Shown: one piece after another, positions 17,267-26,912 of the stretch
Numbering within the stretch: position 1 is the stretch's first letter
Layout of the letters: each line of letters opens with the position of its first letter
Assembly (NCBI GenBank): GCA_964242625.1
Contig: CAXTAO010000013.1
Coordinates: 4,415-68,414, forward strand
DNA length: 64,000 nt
Reading direction: 5' to 3'
Source: JASLDZ01 sp964242625
GTDB lineage: Bacteria; Pseudomonadota; Alphaproteobacteria; Caulobacterales; Caulobacteraceae
Position numbers and translations under genes: made by a program
Notes under the pieces: generated by a model
Databases searched by the model: none
Seen by the model: only the letters and a program-made list of their open reading frames with translations
What the model was told of the DNA's origin: nothing

Positions 17267-20200
17267 TCAGAACTTGTAGCGGAAGCCGACCTTCAGCGCC
17301 CAGAGCGAGGTGGGCGTGCCGTTGTTGCTGAAGCTGACCGAGGGGGCCTTCCGGGTGAAGGACTGGTACTGGTAGAAGTTGCCCTTGCCGGCGGCGCAGG
17401 CCTGCGTCTGACAGTTCAGCGCCACCACGTCGGAAGCGAAGTACGGGAAGCTGTACTGCTCCAGCACGCCGTAATTGCTGTTGATGAGGTTGCCCAGATT
17501 GAAGATGTCGAAGTACAGCTCGGCCTTCGCCGCGTGAGTAGGGAAGAAGACCGGGATTTCCTGCGCCAGCTCCAGGTCAGCGTCGACGAAGCTGCGCGAG
17601 GCAAAGGCGTTCCGCGGCGAGATCGAGCCGTTGTAGTTGATCAGCCCGGTGTCCTTGAGGAACTGATTGAAGGCCGCCACGCTGAACCCGGGGCCGTACT
17701 TGACGATCGGGTCGCTCGTCGCCGTGACATTTCCGGTCGAGTCGGCCTTGGGCACGTAGAGCAGTTCGTTGTCGCGGTTGGCCACGGCGCCGGAGAGGCC
17801 GAAGGCCGGGTCGTTCGGCGTGCTCGAGGTCGACGGCGAGTCGTAGGTGTAGCTGAACGGCAAGCCCGAACGCTTCGTGCCGAACAGGCGGATGGAGGTC
17901 CGGTTGTCGCCGAAGATCCGCCGCGAGAAGTTGACGTTCAACTTGTACTGGTCGCGGATATTATAGTTGGAGATGGCGACCGTCGGGTTGTTCGGGTCGG
18001 AGAAGGCGTTCTGCGAGTAGTTGGACAGGGCCACCGAGCTGGTGCCCGGGTTGACCTCCTCGAAGTGCTCGTGAGTGTAGGTGAAGTCGACGCTCAGGCC
18101 CCAGTCGAAGGACTTGGTCAATCCCACGGCGTAGGTGTTGCCGAAGCCCTTGTCGGTCGAGTCGAGCACGAGGTCGTAGGCGTTCAGGCGCTGCAGGCGC
18201 CCGCTGGCCGGGTCGGCCTGGAAACGCGACAGGTCGAACACGGGGCGCCCGTCAGGCGCGGCGGTCGTGGCGCCCTTGGTGTCCAGGAGATCGCGCCAGT
18301 ACGGGGCCTTGTTGGTGTGCTGGTACATGTAGTCGCCGTGCACGGTCCAGCCGTCGAAGGCGTTGTGCGCGATGTACTCGCCGGCGAAGCCGGTGTAGCC
18401 GCGGGTGAAGGCCAGCTCGGTGAGGTTGAAGGTCTTGGCGAGGCCGGCGGTGAACTTCCACACCGAGGGGGGCTCGAAGTTCGGGCTGAGCGCATTGGTG
18501 ATGCCGGTGCCGGCGTTGGCGCTGGCGCTGTTGCCGGCCAGCGCGGTCGGGTTGACCTGGAAGCCGTTGACGTTGCGCAGCGCCGGGTTGCAGGTCGCCG
18601 CCCCCGGCGTGGTGCAGCTTGTGCTGAACTGGCCGAGCAGGTTGCCCGAGTTGACGTAGTTGTCCTCGATCCAGACGTTGGGGTTGCCGCCGGAGAACAG
18701 GCCCGCACCGAGATAGGCGGTGAAGCTCGGGTCCGGATGGAAGTTCAGCCCGATCCGCGGCATGACCACGTTCAGGCCGTCCAGCGTCGACTGATTCGAG
18801 ATGCCGTACTGGCTGGCGAAGTAGGCGTTGTTGCGGGGCGCGTCGCCCTGCTCGTAGAGTTCCGCGCGCACGCCCGCCTTCAGCGTGAGATAGGGCCGCA
18901 GGCGCCATTCGTCCTGCAGGTAGAAGGTGTCGATCACGTCGCTGACCGGCACGGCCGCGGTATTCTTGTTGTTGTCGAACGCGTTGGCGTAGGTCAGCGA
19001 GGCGGCGTTGCCATTCTGCAGGTCGGCGATCGAGTTGAAGAGGTAGTTGCCGTTGGCGTTCTGCACGAAGAGGTCGACGAAGTCGGCTTGCTCGCGCTCG
19101 TAGCCGGCCAGGATGGTGTGCTGGCCGAGCGTGTAGGTGCCGCGGATGCGGGCCACCTGGTCCAGGGTGGTGAGGCTGTTGGCCTGGCGCGAGATATTCG
19201 GCCCGAGGAAGATGTTGCCGCCGCCCGCCGTCTTCACCTGGAAGTAGGCGAAGTCAGACCCGGCCAGGTTGTCACTGAGCGCGGAGACGTCGCGCCGCGC
19301 ATAGCTCAGTTCCGTGTGGAAGTTGGGCGTCCAGTCCGAATACAGGATGCCGGTGTAGGTGCGCACCGATTGCGTGTAGTTGTACCAGTCGGACAGCAGC
19401 GACAGGTTGCGGCTGGTGGTGCTGTCGTCGTTGGAGCTGGCGGTCAGGCCCACCTCGTCCTGAACGCTAAACACCAGGCGGTGCTGGCGGTTGATCTGCC
19501 AAGTCAGCTTGCCGAACCATTTCTCGTCCGTCACCGGCAGGATGCCCGAGCTGGCGTAGCTCAGCGGATCGTAGCCGTATCGGCCCTTCACCGCGCTGAT
19601 GATGTTGTTGACGTCGGCGGTGGTCACCCCAGCCACCGGGGTGGTCACCCCGCTGTCTGCGGGGCCGTAGGTGTTGTTGTTCTGGCTGTCGTACTTTTCG
19701 TAGTTGACGACGAAGAAGATATGATCCTTCCAGATCGGCCCGCTCAGGTTGAAGCCGTAGTTCTTCTCCTTGAAGTCGACGATCGCCTGCTTGTCGCGCA
19801 CGCGCTCACCCGACCCCAAGTTGTCGGAATCGTACTCGTAGAAGCCGCCGCCGTGGAACTCGTTGCTTCCCGACTTTGTGGCGACGTTGAGGATGCCGCC
19901 GGTGAACGAGCCGTACTGCACGTCCATCGGCGCGACTTCGACGTTGAAGCTCTGCACGATGTCGATAGAGAAGGGCGACCGCTGGCCGGGATAGCCGTTG
20001 CCGTTGAGGCCGAAGTCGTCCGACACCTTGGCGCCGTCGACGTAGACGGTGTTGGAGCGGTTGTTGTTGCCGGCGATGATGAGCGCGTTGGAGTTGGTGG
20101 GATCGATCGTGACGAACGGGTTGAGCCGCGCGATGTCCTTCAGGTCGCGGTTCAAGGAGGGCAGCGTCTGGATGTCGCCAGCGCTGAAGGTCGAGCGTGG

Positions 20201-20614
20201 CCCGGTCTGCAGGGTGTTGAGGCTCGTGTTGAGGCGCGAGGCGCGCACCACGACCGCCGGCCCGGCGTTGTCGCCGAGCGTCAGCGCCGCCTGGAAGGGC
20301 GAGCCGAGCGGGATCTGGATGTTGTCGATCGTCTGGTCGGTGTGGCCCGCGTCCGTCGCGGTGATGGCGTAGGGGCCGCCCGGCTGCAGGCCGCGCAGGC
20401 TGAAGCCGCCCTGCGCGTCGGTGGTCAGGGTCTGGGTGGTGTTGGTGGGCTGGTAGACGACGGTGACCTGGGCCCCGGCGAGCGGCTTGCCCGCGCCGTC
20501 CGTCACGGTGCCGTTGACGCCGCCCGTGGTCTCCTGCGCGTGGGCCGCCGCGGCCAGCGCCGCCGCCAACACGCCCGACGCTGCGCCGGCGGCCAGCCGC
20601 TTCATCATACGCAT
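17267..20614 (-). CDS. TonB-dependent outer-membrane receptor with N-terminal carboxypeptidase-like domain (Oar-like)
   Basis: A 1,115-residue outer-membrane protein. A signal peptide ends near AAAHAQE (residue 27). A CarboxypepD_reg beta-sandwich spans roughly 30-110, a plug region with SRLNTSLNTLQTGPRSTFS and an NNRSNTVYVDGAKV segment follows, and a long Tyr/Asn-rich beta-barrel ends in KVGFRYKF, with the terminal aromatic needed for assembly. There is no FecA-type signalling domain. Oar-like receptors import large or unknown ligands and are numerous in Caulobacterales. ATG 20614 is supported by AAAGGGG upstream. Base composition is less extreme than in its neighbours, which is common for barrel proteins. 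The ligand is unknown. Confidence 0.92.
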   Translation of the reverse strand: MRMMKRLAAGAASGVLAAALAAAAHAQETTGGVNGTVTDGAGKPLAGAQVTVVYQPTNTTQTLTTDAQGGFSLRGLQPGGPYAITATDAGHTDQTIDNIQIPLGSPFQAALTLGDNAGPAVVVRASRLNTSLNTLQTGPRSTFSAGDIQTLPSLNRDLKDIARLNPFVTIDPTNSNALIIAGNNNRSNTVYVDGAKVSDDFGLNGNGYPGQRSPFSIDIVQSFNVEVAPMDVQYGSFTGGILNVATKSGSNEFHGGGFYEYDSDNLGSGERVRDKQAIVDFKEKNYGFNLSGPIWKDHIFFVVNYEKYDSQNNNTYGPADSGVTTPVAGVTTADVNNIISAVKGRYGYDPLSYASSGILPVTDEKWFGKLTWQINRQHRLVFSVQDEVGLTASSNDDSTTSRNLSLLSDWYNYTQSVRTYTGILYSDWTPNFHTELSYARRDVSALSDNLAGSDFAYFQVKTAGGGNIFLGPNISRQANSLTTLDQVARIRGTYTLGQHTILAGYEREQADFVDLFVQNANGNYLFNSIADLQNGNAASLTYANAFDNNKNTAAVPVSDVIDTFYLQDEWRLRPYLTLKAGVRAELYEQGDAPRNNAYFASQYGISNQSTLDGLNVVMPRIGLNFHPDPSFTAYLGAGLFSGGNPNVWIEDNYVNSGNLLGQFSTSCTTPGAATCNPALRNVNGFQVNPTALAGNSASANAGTGITNALSPNFEPPSVWKFTAGLAKTFNLTELAFTRGYTGFAGEYIAHNAFDGWTVHGDYMYQHTNKAPYWRDLLDTKGATTAAPDGRPVFDLSRFQADPASGRLQRLNAYDLVLDSTDKGFGNTYAVGLTKSFDWGLSVDFTYTHEHFEEVNPGTSSVALSNYSQNAFSDPNNPTVAISNYNIRDQYKLNVNFSRRIFGDNRTSIRLFGTKRSGLPFSYTYDSPSTSSTPNDPAFGLSGAVANRDNELLYVPKADSTGNVTATSDPIVKYGPGFSVAAFNQFLKDTGLINYNGSISPRNAFASRSFVDADLELAQEIPVFFPTHAAKAELYFDIFNLGNLINSNYGVLEQYSFPYFASDVVALNCQTQACAAGKGNFYQYQSFTRKAPSVSFSNNGTPTSLWALKVGFRYKF

Positions 20615-20819
20615 ACCCACATCCCCTTTGTCGCCCGGGCGCGTTGTCGGCGCGCTCCACGCGGTCGGGGCGGCGATAAGGCGGGAATCGCAACGCGCGG
20701 TGACGGGGCTGTGAAGGTTCGATGACACCGGGGCGGGGCGAAGGCGGTCGTGTCGCTCCGGACACAGCTCTCCGCGCGCGCCGTCTTGCGGGCGCGCAAG
20801 CCCCCGGCTACCGGCGCGC

Positions 20820-22382
20820 GTGCCCCGCCCGCTCCCGCCGCCCGCCGCCGCCCCCGCGGCCGACCGCGCGCCCTGGCGCTGGATCTGGCTGGGCGTGGCG
20901 GGGCTCACCGCCGTGCGGGTCCTGTGCCTGTGCCTAAGCCCGCTCGAGCTCTATCCGGACGAGGCGCAGTACTGGGCGTGGTCGCGCCACCTCGACTGGG
21001 GTTATTTCTCCAAGCCGCCCATGATCGCCTGGCTGATCGCGGCGACGACGGCCCTCTTCGGCGAGGGCGAGGCGGCGGTGCGGCTGTCGGCGCCGCTGCT
21101 CCACGGCGCGGCGGCGCTGGCCGTGGCGGCGGCGGCGGCGCGGCTCTACGGCGGGCGGACGACCCCGTGGGCGGCGGCGATCTACGCGCTGATGCCCGGC
21201 GTTCTCCTGTCCTGCACGGTGATCGCCACCGACGCGCCGCTCCTCTGCGCGCTGGCCTTCGCGCTGTGGGCCTACGCCGCGCTGTGGACGCGGCCGTCGC
21301 GCGGCGTGGCGCTGGCCTTGGGTTCAGCGGTCGGAGCGGCGTGCCTCGCCAAATATGCGGGGCTCTACCTCGTGGTCGGCGCGGCGCTGCACGCGGCAGT
21401 TGACGCGCGGGCGCGGCGCATGTGGAGCGGCGGCCGGGCGGCGCTCGCGGTGGCCGCGCTCTTGGCGTGCCTCGCGCCCAACCTCCTGTGGAACGCGGGC
21501 CACCACTTCCAGACGCTGGCCCACACCGCCGCCGACGCCGACTGGCGCACGCCCGCCGAGCAGGCGCGGCGGCGCGCGGGCGGCTTCGACCCGCGGGGGC
21601 CGGCGGGGTTCCTGTTCGGACAGTTCGGCGTGTTCGGGCCCGTGCCGCTCGCGGCCCTGATCGCGGGCGGCGGTTGGCTCATCGTGCGGCGCCGGGCCCC
21701 CTCCGGGCCCGACCGCCTCCTCCTGTGCTTGATTGCGCCGCCGCTCGCCGTCGTGTTCGCCGAGGCGGTGGTGGCGCGCGCCAACGCCAACTGGGCCGCG
21801 GCGGCGTATGTGCCGGGGGCGGTGCTCGCGGCGGCGTGGCTGGGCCGCAGCCGCGGCGCCCGGCGCTGGCGCGCGGCCGGGCTGGCGCTCCAGGCGGCGC
21901 TGGCCGTCGTCGTGGCGGCGGGCGTGATCGACCCCGCCCTGGCCGACGCGGCGGGGCTCGGCGGCGCGCTCAAGCGGGCGCGGGGCTGGCGCGAGACGGC
22001 CGCGCGGGTGGACGGCTATGTGCGCGGGCTGCAGCGTGCAGGGCCGGTCTCGGCGGTGGCGGTGGACGACCGCTTCCTGTTCAACGCGCTGACCTACTAC
22101 GGCCGCGGGGGGCTGGGCGCGCCCGCCAGGCCGCTCCGGATGTGGGTGCACGAGGCCCGGCCCATGAACCAGGCGGAGGCGGAGCACCCGCTCACCCCCG
22201 CCGAGGGGGCGCGCGTCGCCTTCGTCAGCGAGCCCTTCACCGCCGAGGCGCAGGCCGACTTCGCGCGCATGGGCGCTGTCCGCGTGGAGACCTTGCCGCT
22301 GGCGCACGGCCACGCGCGCCGGATCGCTCTGTTCGAGGGCTGGGGCTTTCGGCCCCGGCCGCGCCCGCCCGCCTCGCGCTGA
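20820..22382 (+). CDS. ArnT/PMT-like (GT39/GT83-type) lipid-linked-sugar glycosyltransferase, membrane protein
   Basis: A 520-residue multi-pass membrane protein with a hydrophobic N-terminal two-thirds of about ten helices. The first periplasmic loop carries LELYPDEAQYWAWSRHLDWGYFSKPP, the acidic Asp-Glu motif and Y-F-x-K-P-P segment that mark this family. Such enzymes move a sugar from a polyprenyl phosphate to lipid A, protein or another envelope acceptor. The smaller soluble C-terminal domain begins around residue 395. It is read from GTG 20820 and is divergent from the receptor gene. The sugar and acceptor are unknown. Confidence 0.85.
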   Translation: MPRPLPPPAAAPAADRAPWRWIWLGVAGLTAVRVLCLCLSPLELYPDEAQYWAWSRHLDWGYFSKPPMIAWLIAATTALFGEGEAAVRLSAPLLHGAAALAVAAAAARLYGGRTTPWAAAIYALMPGVLLSCTVIATDAPLLCALAFALWAYAALWTRPSRGVALALGSAVGAACLAKYAGLYLVVGAALHAAVDARARRMWSGGRAALAVAALLACLAPNLLWNAGHHFQTLAHTAADADWRTPAEQARRRAGGFDPRGPAGFLFGQFGVFGPVPLAALIAGGGWLIVRRRAPSGPDRLLLCLIAPPLAVVFAEAVVARANANWAAAAYVPGAVLAAAWLGRSRGARRWRAAGLALQAALAVVVAAGVIDPALADAAGLGGALKRARGWRETAARVDGYVRGLQRAGPVSAVAVDDRFLFNALTYYGRGGLGAPARPLRMWVHEARPMNQAEAEHPLTPAEGARVAFVSEPFTAEAQADFARMGAVRVETLPLAHGHARRIALFEGWGFRPRPRPPASR

Positions 22383-22394
22383 GCGCCCAACGAC

Positions 22395-22427
22395 AGAGCC
22401 CGGCCGCGGGGTGCGCGACCGGGCTCT
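22395..22427. terminator. Hairpin between the convergent glycosyltransferase and ompA genes
   Basis: AGAGCCCGG (22395-22403) pairs perfectly with CCGGGCTCT (22419-22427) around a 15-base loop, between two convergent stop codons. There is no U tract on either strand, but the position suits a two-way terminator. Confidence 0.5.
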
Positions 22428-22441
22428 GGAGAGGGTGTGCG

Positions 22442-22471
22442 GTCCCGGCCGGGGTTAGTCCCGGCCGGGGT
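22442..22471. repeat. Tandem 14-bp repeat downstream of ompA
   Basis: GTCCCGGCCGGGGT occurs twice, separated by TA, just past the ompA stop codon. Each copy is itself largely palindromic, so the pair could form two adjacent hairpins. A 13-base match to it lies after the receptor gene at 17225-17237. Confidence 0.6.
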
Positions 22472-22483
22472 CGCGGGTCGTGG

Positions 22484-23755
22484 TTACTGGAAGTTGATGT
22501 CGATGGTGGCGCGACGGTTCAGGGGCTCCTTGACCCCGTCGCCGGTGGCGACCGCCGGATCGGCCTCGCCCTTCCAGTCGACGGCGAGCGCCTGCTGGTT
22601 GACGCCGAGGCCCACCAGCGCATCGGCGACGGTGCGGGCGCGCCGCTCCGACAGGCGCACGTTGTAGGCGGCCGAGCCCGAGGTGTCGGTGTGGCCGACG
22701 ACCACGATGCGCGTGGCGTTGCCCTGCGACGCGTACTGGGCCGCGGCCTGGACGACCGACTGGGCGTCGGTGGTGAGGATCGACTGGTCGAACGGGAAGT
22801 AGACCACGAACTGACGCGCTTCGGGGGCGGCCGGCGCGGGCGGGGGCGCAGCCTCGGGCGGAGGCGGCGGGGGAGGCGGCGGCGGGGGCGGAGGCGGGCC
22901 GGGAGGCGGCGGAGCCGTATGGCCGCCGAACAGGAAGCGCACGCCGAGCGTCACCGAGGCGTCCTTGTAGTCGCCCTTGAAGGTGCCGATGTCGTACACC
23001 GGCGCGCCCACCGCGTTGTCGACCGCCGAGGTGATCTGCGGCGCGCGCACACGGTCCGCCTCGAAGTAGCGGCCGGTCAGGTCGAGCGCGATATTGGGGC
23101 GCACGTTCCAGGTGACGCCCGCGATGCCCTGGTAGGCGAAGGCCGACTTGTCGTCGTCGAAGCTGGAGTTCTCGACGCCCGCGTAGCCGCCGGGAATGCC
23201 CTGCAGCTGGCCGAAGGTCTTGGTGTGCACAAAGGCGCCGCCGACGCCCGCGCCGATGAACGGACGCACGGGGAAGCGGCTGATCGGGGCGAAGTTCTGG
23301 AAGTCGTACAGGACGTTGAACATCACGGAGCTGACGTTCAGGCTGCCGTTGAGCTTGCCGCAGCCGAAGTTGGCCGCCTGGCCGCCGCCGGGGGGACACA
23401 GGCCGCGCGGCGCGGGATCGCCCGCCTGGCCGTGGACTGAGTCGAGGTCGCCGTTGCGGAACGCGTACTCGAACTCGAGCCGCAGGCCGGAGGGATGCTT
23501 GTAGCCGACGGTGCCGGCGGCCATCCAGTTGTCGCCGTTGTCGGTGCCGAAGTCCCACGTCGGGCGCTGGCCGGCGCTGTTGGTGCGCGTGCTCGAGCCC
23601 TTGAACGTCTCGGGGAAGTGGTAGCCGCCGCCCACGCCGACGTAGAACTGCCCGCCGTCGAAGAAGTTGGCCGGGTTGTACATCGACTGGGCCGACGCGG
23701 CTCCAGCCGCCAGCACGGCGGTCGCGGCCGCCCCCATGAACAAGCGCGTCTTCAT
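22484..23755 (-). CDS. OmpA-family outer-membrane protein
   Basis: A 423-residue protein. Its signal peptide ends at SAQ (residue 23). An eight-stranded-type beta-barrel covers about 35-278. A proline-rich linker runs from 282 to 312, including an unbroken run of 14 prolines from residue 287. The C-terminal OmpA domain (about 315-423) has VVVGHTDTSGSAAYNVRLSE, which contacts peptidoglycan diaminopimelate, and the late EPLNRRATIDI strand. It links outer membrane to wall. I start at ATG 23755, as GGAG lies upstream and the signal peptide follows at once; the 11 extra upstream residues do not look natural. Confidence 0.9.
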   Translation of the reverse strand: MKTRLFMGAAATAVLAAGAASAQSMYNPANFFDGGQFYVGVGGGYHFPETFKGSSTRTNSAGQRPTWDFGTDNGDNWMAAGTVGYKHPSGLRLEFEYAFRNGDLDSVHGQAGDPAPRGLCPPGGGQAANFGCGKLNGSLNVSSVMFNVLYDFQNFAPISRFPVRPFIGAGVGGAFVHTKTFGQLQGIPGGYAGVENSSFDDDKSAFAYQGIAGVTWNVRPNIALDLTGRYFEADRVRAPQITSAVDNAVGAPVYDIGTFKGDYKDASVTLGVRFLFGGHTAPPPPGPPPPPPPPPPPPPPEAAPPPAPAAPEARQFVVYFPFDQSILTTDAQSVVQAAAQYASQGNATRIVVVGHTDTSGSAAYNVRLSERRARTVADALVGLGVNQQALAVDWKGEADPAVATGDGVKEPLNRRATIDINFQ

Positions 23756-24027
23756 TCGTCCGTATCTCCAATTCCCCAGGCCGCCCAAACGCCGCTGGCG
23801 CGAAGTCGGGCGTGCCCTGGATGCAACATCACCGCCTCATCGCGTTCGGAGGCGGAGGGAACCGCGACCGTTCGCCGAGTGCGACAATCTGCGCGCTGCT
23901 AAGCGCCTCGCCACTGTGGCAGGCAACCCCCTTTGTACGGTTAATTACCGAGTAGCGCCGCAAGCGAGGCTTGCGCGCCACACCTCCCGCGCGCCTCTCG
24001 CTTCCGATCTCGGCGGTCGCCCGCTAC

Positions 24028-25035
24028 ATGGACGCGATGACGGACACGCCGGACACCGGCTTCATCGTGGCCCCCATCCCCGGCACGGGGCCGCGCCCGG
24101 GCTGGCTCCAGCGCCTGTCTAAGGGGCTCCAGCGCTCGTCCGACCGGCTGTCGACCGAGGTGGTCGGCGCGCTCACCCAGCGCCGCCTCTCGCAGGACGA
24201 CCTCGATGCGCTGGAGGAGATGCTGATCGAGGCCGACCTCGGCCCCGCCGCCGCCGCCAAGGTGGCCGAGGCCTTCGGTCGGGCGCGCGTCGGCAAGGAG
24301 GCGGACGAGCGCGAAGTGCGCGAGAGCCTGGCCGAGGCCATCGCCGCCCAGATCGTGCATCGCGAGGGGCGCTTCGCCCCGCTGGGCGGACCCAGGCCCT
24401 ATGTCGTCATGTTCGTGGGGGTGAACGGCTCGGGCAAGACGACCACGCTCGGCAAGGTCGCCGCCGACCTCGGGCGGCGCGGCGCCAAGGTGCTGATCGC
24501 GGCGGGCGACACCTTCCGCGCGGCCGCCATCGAGCAGCTCGCCGTCTGGGCCGAGCGCGCGGGCGCGCCCGTCGAGGCGCGGGGCGCCGGGGCGGACGCG
24601 GCGGGCCTGGCCTACGACGCGGTGGTCCGCGCCCGGGCGGAGGGCTTCGACGTAGTGCTGATCGACACCGCCGGCCGTCTGCAGAACAAGGCCGGGCTGA
24701 TGGACGAACTCGCCAAGATCCGCCGGGTGTTGAAGAAGCTTGACCCCGCCTACCCACACGAGACGCTCCTGGTGCTAGACGCCACCGTCGGCCGCAACGC
24801 GCTCTCCCAGGTGGAGGAGTTCGACCGCATCGCGCGCATCACCGGCCTCGTCATGACCAAGCTCGACGGCACGGCGCGCGGGGGCGTCTTGGTGCCGGTG
24901 GCCGCCGCCAGCGCCGCCCCCGTGAAGCTGATCGGCGTGGGCGAGGGGATCGACGACCTGCAGCCCTTCGATGCGCGCGCCTACGCCCGCTCGCTCGTGG
25001 GCCTGTCCACCACGCCCGAGCGGGACGCCGCATGA
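24028..25035 (+). CDS. ftsY: Signal recognition particle receptor FtsY
   Basis: A 335-residue SRP-receptor GTPase that docks ribosome-SRP complexes at the inner membrane. An N-domain (about 35-115) precedes the G-domain, with GVNGSGKTTT (about 131-140), DTAGR (213-217) and TKLDG (277-281). The N-terminal acidic A region of E. coli FtsY is almost absent, as is usual in alphaproteobacteria. The start is ATG 24028 or 24037; neither has a clear Shine-Dalgarno sequence. It overlaps yciB by four bases. The 23756-24027 gap is an ompA/ftsY leader region with no further gene. Confidence 0.95.
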   Translation: MDAMTDTPDTGFIVAPIPGTGPRPGWLQRLSKGLQRSSDRLSTEVVGALTQRRLSQDDLDALEEMLIEADLGPAAAAKVAEAFGRARVGKEADEREVRESLAEAIAAQIVHREGRFAPLGGPRPYVVMFVGVNGSGKTTTLGKVAADLGRRGAKVLIAAGDTFRAAAIEQLAVWAERAGAPVEARGAGADAAGLAYDAVVRARAEGFDVVLIDTAGRLQNKAGLMDELAKIRRVLKKLDPAYPHETLLVLDATVGRNALSQVEEFDRIARITGLVMTKLDGTARGGVLVPVAAASAAPVKLIGVGEGIDDLQPFDARAYARSLVGLSTTPERDAA

Positions 25036-25655
25036 CCGACCCCGCCCGCGCCCGCCCCGCCGACCCGCCCTGGGTGCGCGGGGTGATCGACTATCTGGGC
25101 CCGGCCGCCTTCATCGCGGGGTTCTTCCTGTCCGGCCGCAACCTGCAGGCGGCGACCTGGTGGCTGGTGGGCGGCTCGGCGGCGGCGATCGTCTTCAGCC
25201 TCGTCAGGACGCGGCGGGTGGCGCCCCTGCCGCTGATCTGGGGCGGTTCGGCGCTGGTGTTCGGCCTCTTGACGCTGGCCTTCCACGACACCCGCTTCGT
25301 CAAGATCAAGACCACCGTCATCGACGGCGTCCTGGGGCTGGCGCTCCTGGGAAGCCTGGCGCTTGGACGCACCGGCCCGCTGCGCGTGCTCCTGGGCGAC
25401 GCGGTGAAGCTCTCCGAGCGAGGCTGGCGCGCGCTGACCTGGCGCTACGGCGTGTTCTTTCTCGTGATGGCGGGGCTGAACGAGGCGATCTGGCGCACCC
25501 AGTCGGACACGACCTGGGCGCTGTTCCGCATGCCGGGCCTCCTGATCCTGGCCGTGCTGTTCGCCCTGACCCAGCTCCCCATGATGATGCGCGAGGCGCG
25601 CGAGGCGGAGACCGCGGCAGACACCACCGCCGCCCTGGCCGAGCTGCAGGAGTAG
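25032..25655 (+). CDS. yciB: Inner-membrane septation protein A homologue (YciB/IspZ)
   Basis: A 207-residue membrane protein with five or six hydrophobic helices and the family landmarks GPAAFIAGFFLSGRN, FIKIKT-like FVKIKTTVIDGVLG, and the aromatic GLNEAIWRTQSDTTW loop. YciB contributes to envelope integrity and division. Its ATG lies inside the ftsY stop (ATGA), so it is translationally coupled. The ftsY-yciB order is common in alphaproteobacteria. Confidence 0.92.
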   Translation: MTDPARARPADPPWVRGVIDYLGPAAFIAGFFLSGRNLQAATWWLVGGSAAAIVFSLVRTRRVAPLPLIWGGSALVFGLLTLAFHDTRFVKIKTTVIDGVLGLALLGSLALGRTGPLRVLLGDAVKLSERGWRALTWRYGVFFLVMAGLNEAIWRTQSDTTWALFRMPGLLILAVLFALTQLPMMMREAREAETAADTTAALAELQE

Positions 25656-25676
25656 GCGCGTCCCGCGTCGCCGCCG

Positions 25677-26912
25677 GTGAGCCCGCCCGTTCCCGACGCC
25701 AAGGCGCGCATCGAGGCCGAGGCGCGCTCGATCGGCTTCGACGTCTTGCGGGTGGCGGAGGTGGAGAGCCCGTGGGAGGCGGGCGCGCGCCTCCTCCAGT
25801 TCGTGGACGACGGACGCCACGGCGACATGGGCTGGATGGCCGACACCGCCGAGCGGCGGTCGCACCCGCGCGCGCTGTGGCCCGCGGCGCGCTCGGCGCT
25901 GGTCCTTGGGCTCAACTACGGCCCGGACCACGATCCGCGCACCGCCCTCCTCGACCGCAGCCGCGCGGCGATCAGCGTCTACGCCCAGGGCGACGACTAC
26001 CATGAGGTGATCAAGGCGCGGCTGAAGCGGCTGGGGCGCTGGATGGCGGCGGAGTTCGGCTGCGAACTCAAGGTGTTCGTCGACACCGCGCCGCTCATGG
26101 AGAAGCCGTTGGCCGCGCGCGCGGGGCTTGGCTGGCAGGGCAAGCACACCAACCTCGTCTCGCGCGACTGGGGGTCGTGGCTGTTCCTTGGGGCGATCCT
26201 CACCGACATGGCGCTCCTGCCCGACGCGCCGGAGCGGGGCGGCTGCGGCTCGTGCACGGCCTGCCTCGACGCCTGCCCGACCGCCGCCTTCCCCGCGCCC
26301 TATCAGATCGACGCGCGGCGCTGCATCTCCTACCTGACGATCGAGCACCGCGGCCCCATCGCCGCCGAGTTCCGAACCGCGCTCGGCTCGCGCGTGTACG
26401 GCTGCGACGACTGCCTGGCCGCCTGCCCGTGGAACAAGTGGGCGCAGACCGCGCGTGAGAGCGCCTTCCACGCCCGCGACGCCCTGCGCGGCCCGGCGCT
26501 CGCTGAGCTGCTGGCGCTGGACGATGCGGCGTTCCGAGCGCTTTTCCGCAAGAGCCCGGTCAAGCGCATCGGCCGCGACCGCTTCCTGCGCAACGTGCTC
26601 TACGCGACCGGCAACTCGGGCGACGCGGCGCTCGCCCCCGCGGTGGAACGCCTCGCGGCGGGCGACGTCTCGCCGCTGGTGCGCGGGGCCGCCGTCTGGG
26701 CGCTGGGGCGGCTCCTCGCGCCCGAGGCCTACGCGCGCGCCGCCGCCCATGCGCTCGCGCAGGAGACCGACCGGGACGTGCGCGCCGAGTGGGCCGGAAC
26801 GCCGCTCGATCCCGCCCCGTTCGACCGGCTCACCCCGACGGACACGGCAGGCGATGATCGAGTTCTACACATGGAAGACGCCGAACGGGCGCAAGATCTC
26901 CATCCTGCTTGA
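25677..26912 (+). CDS. queG: Epoxyqueuosine reductase QueG
   Basis: A 411-residue cobalamin-dependent iron-sulfur enzyme that makes the final step to queuosine in tRNA. Two [4Fe-4S] motifs are seen: CGSCTACLDACP and CDDCLAACPWN (residues about 190-205 and 243-253). The N-terminal DUF1730 part has the usual GHGDMGWM-like turn (RHGDMGWMADT). The C-terminal residues about 310-370 are HEAT-like helices with VRGAAVWALGRL. It starts at GTG 25677. Its 3' end overlaps the next gene by 59 bases in another frame, which is longer than the usual 1-4 base overlaps here. Confidence 0.94.
   Translation: MSPPVPDAKARIEAEARSIGFDVLRVAEVESPWEAGARLLQFVDDGRHGDMGWMADTAERRSHPRALWPAARSALVLGLNYGPDHDPRTALLDRSRAAISVYAQGDDYHEVIKARLKRLGRWMAAEFGCELKVFVDTAPLMEKPLAARAGLGWQGKHTNLVSRDWGSWLFLGAILTDMALLPDAPERGGCGSCTACLDACPTAAFPAPYQIDARRCISYLTIEHRGPIAAEFRTALGSRVYGCDDCLAACPWNKWAQTARESAFHARDALRGPALAELLALDDAAFRALFRKSPVKRIGRDRFLRNVLYATGNSGDAALAPAVERLAAGDVSPLVRGAAVWALGRLLAPEAYARAAAHALAQETDRDVRAEWAGTPLDPAPFDRLTPTDTAGDDRVLHMEDAERAQDLHPA

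Noticed and set aside
23931..23960. A CtrA-like TTAA motif between ompA and ftsY (GGTTAATTACC)
   Set aside because: Only a single palindromic TTAA core without the TTAA-N7-TTAA spacing. It is too weak to call, though AT-rich bases stand out here.
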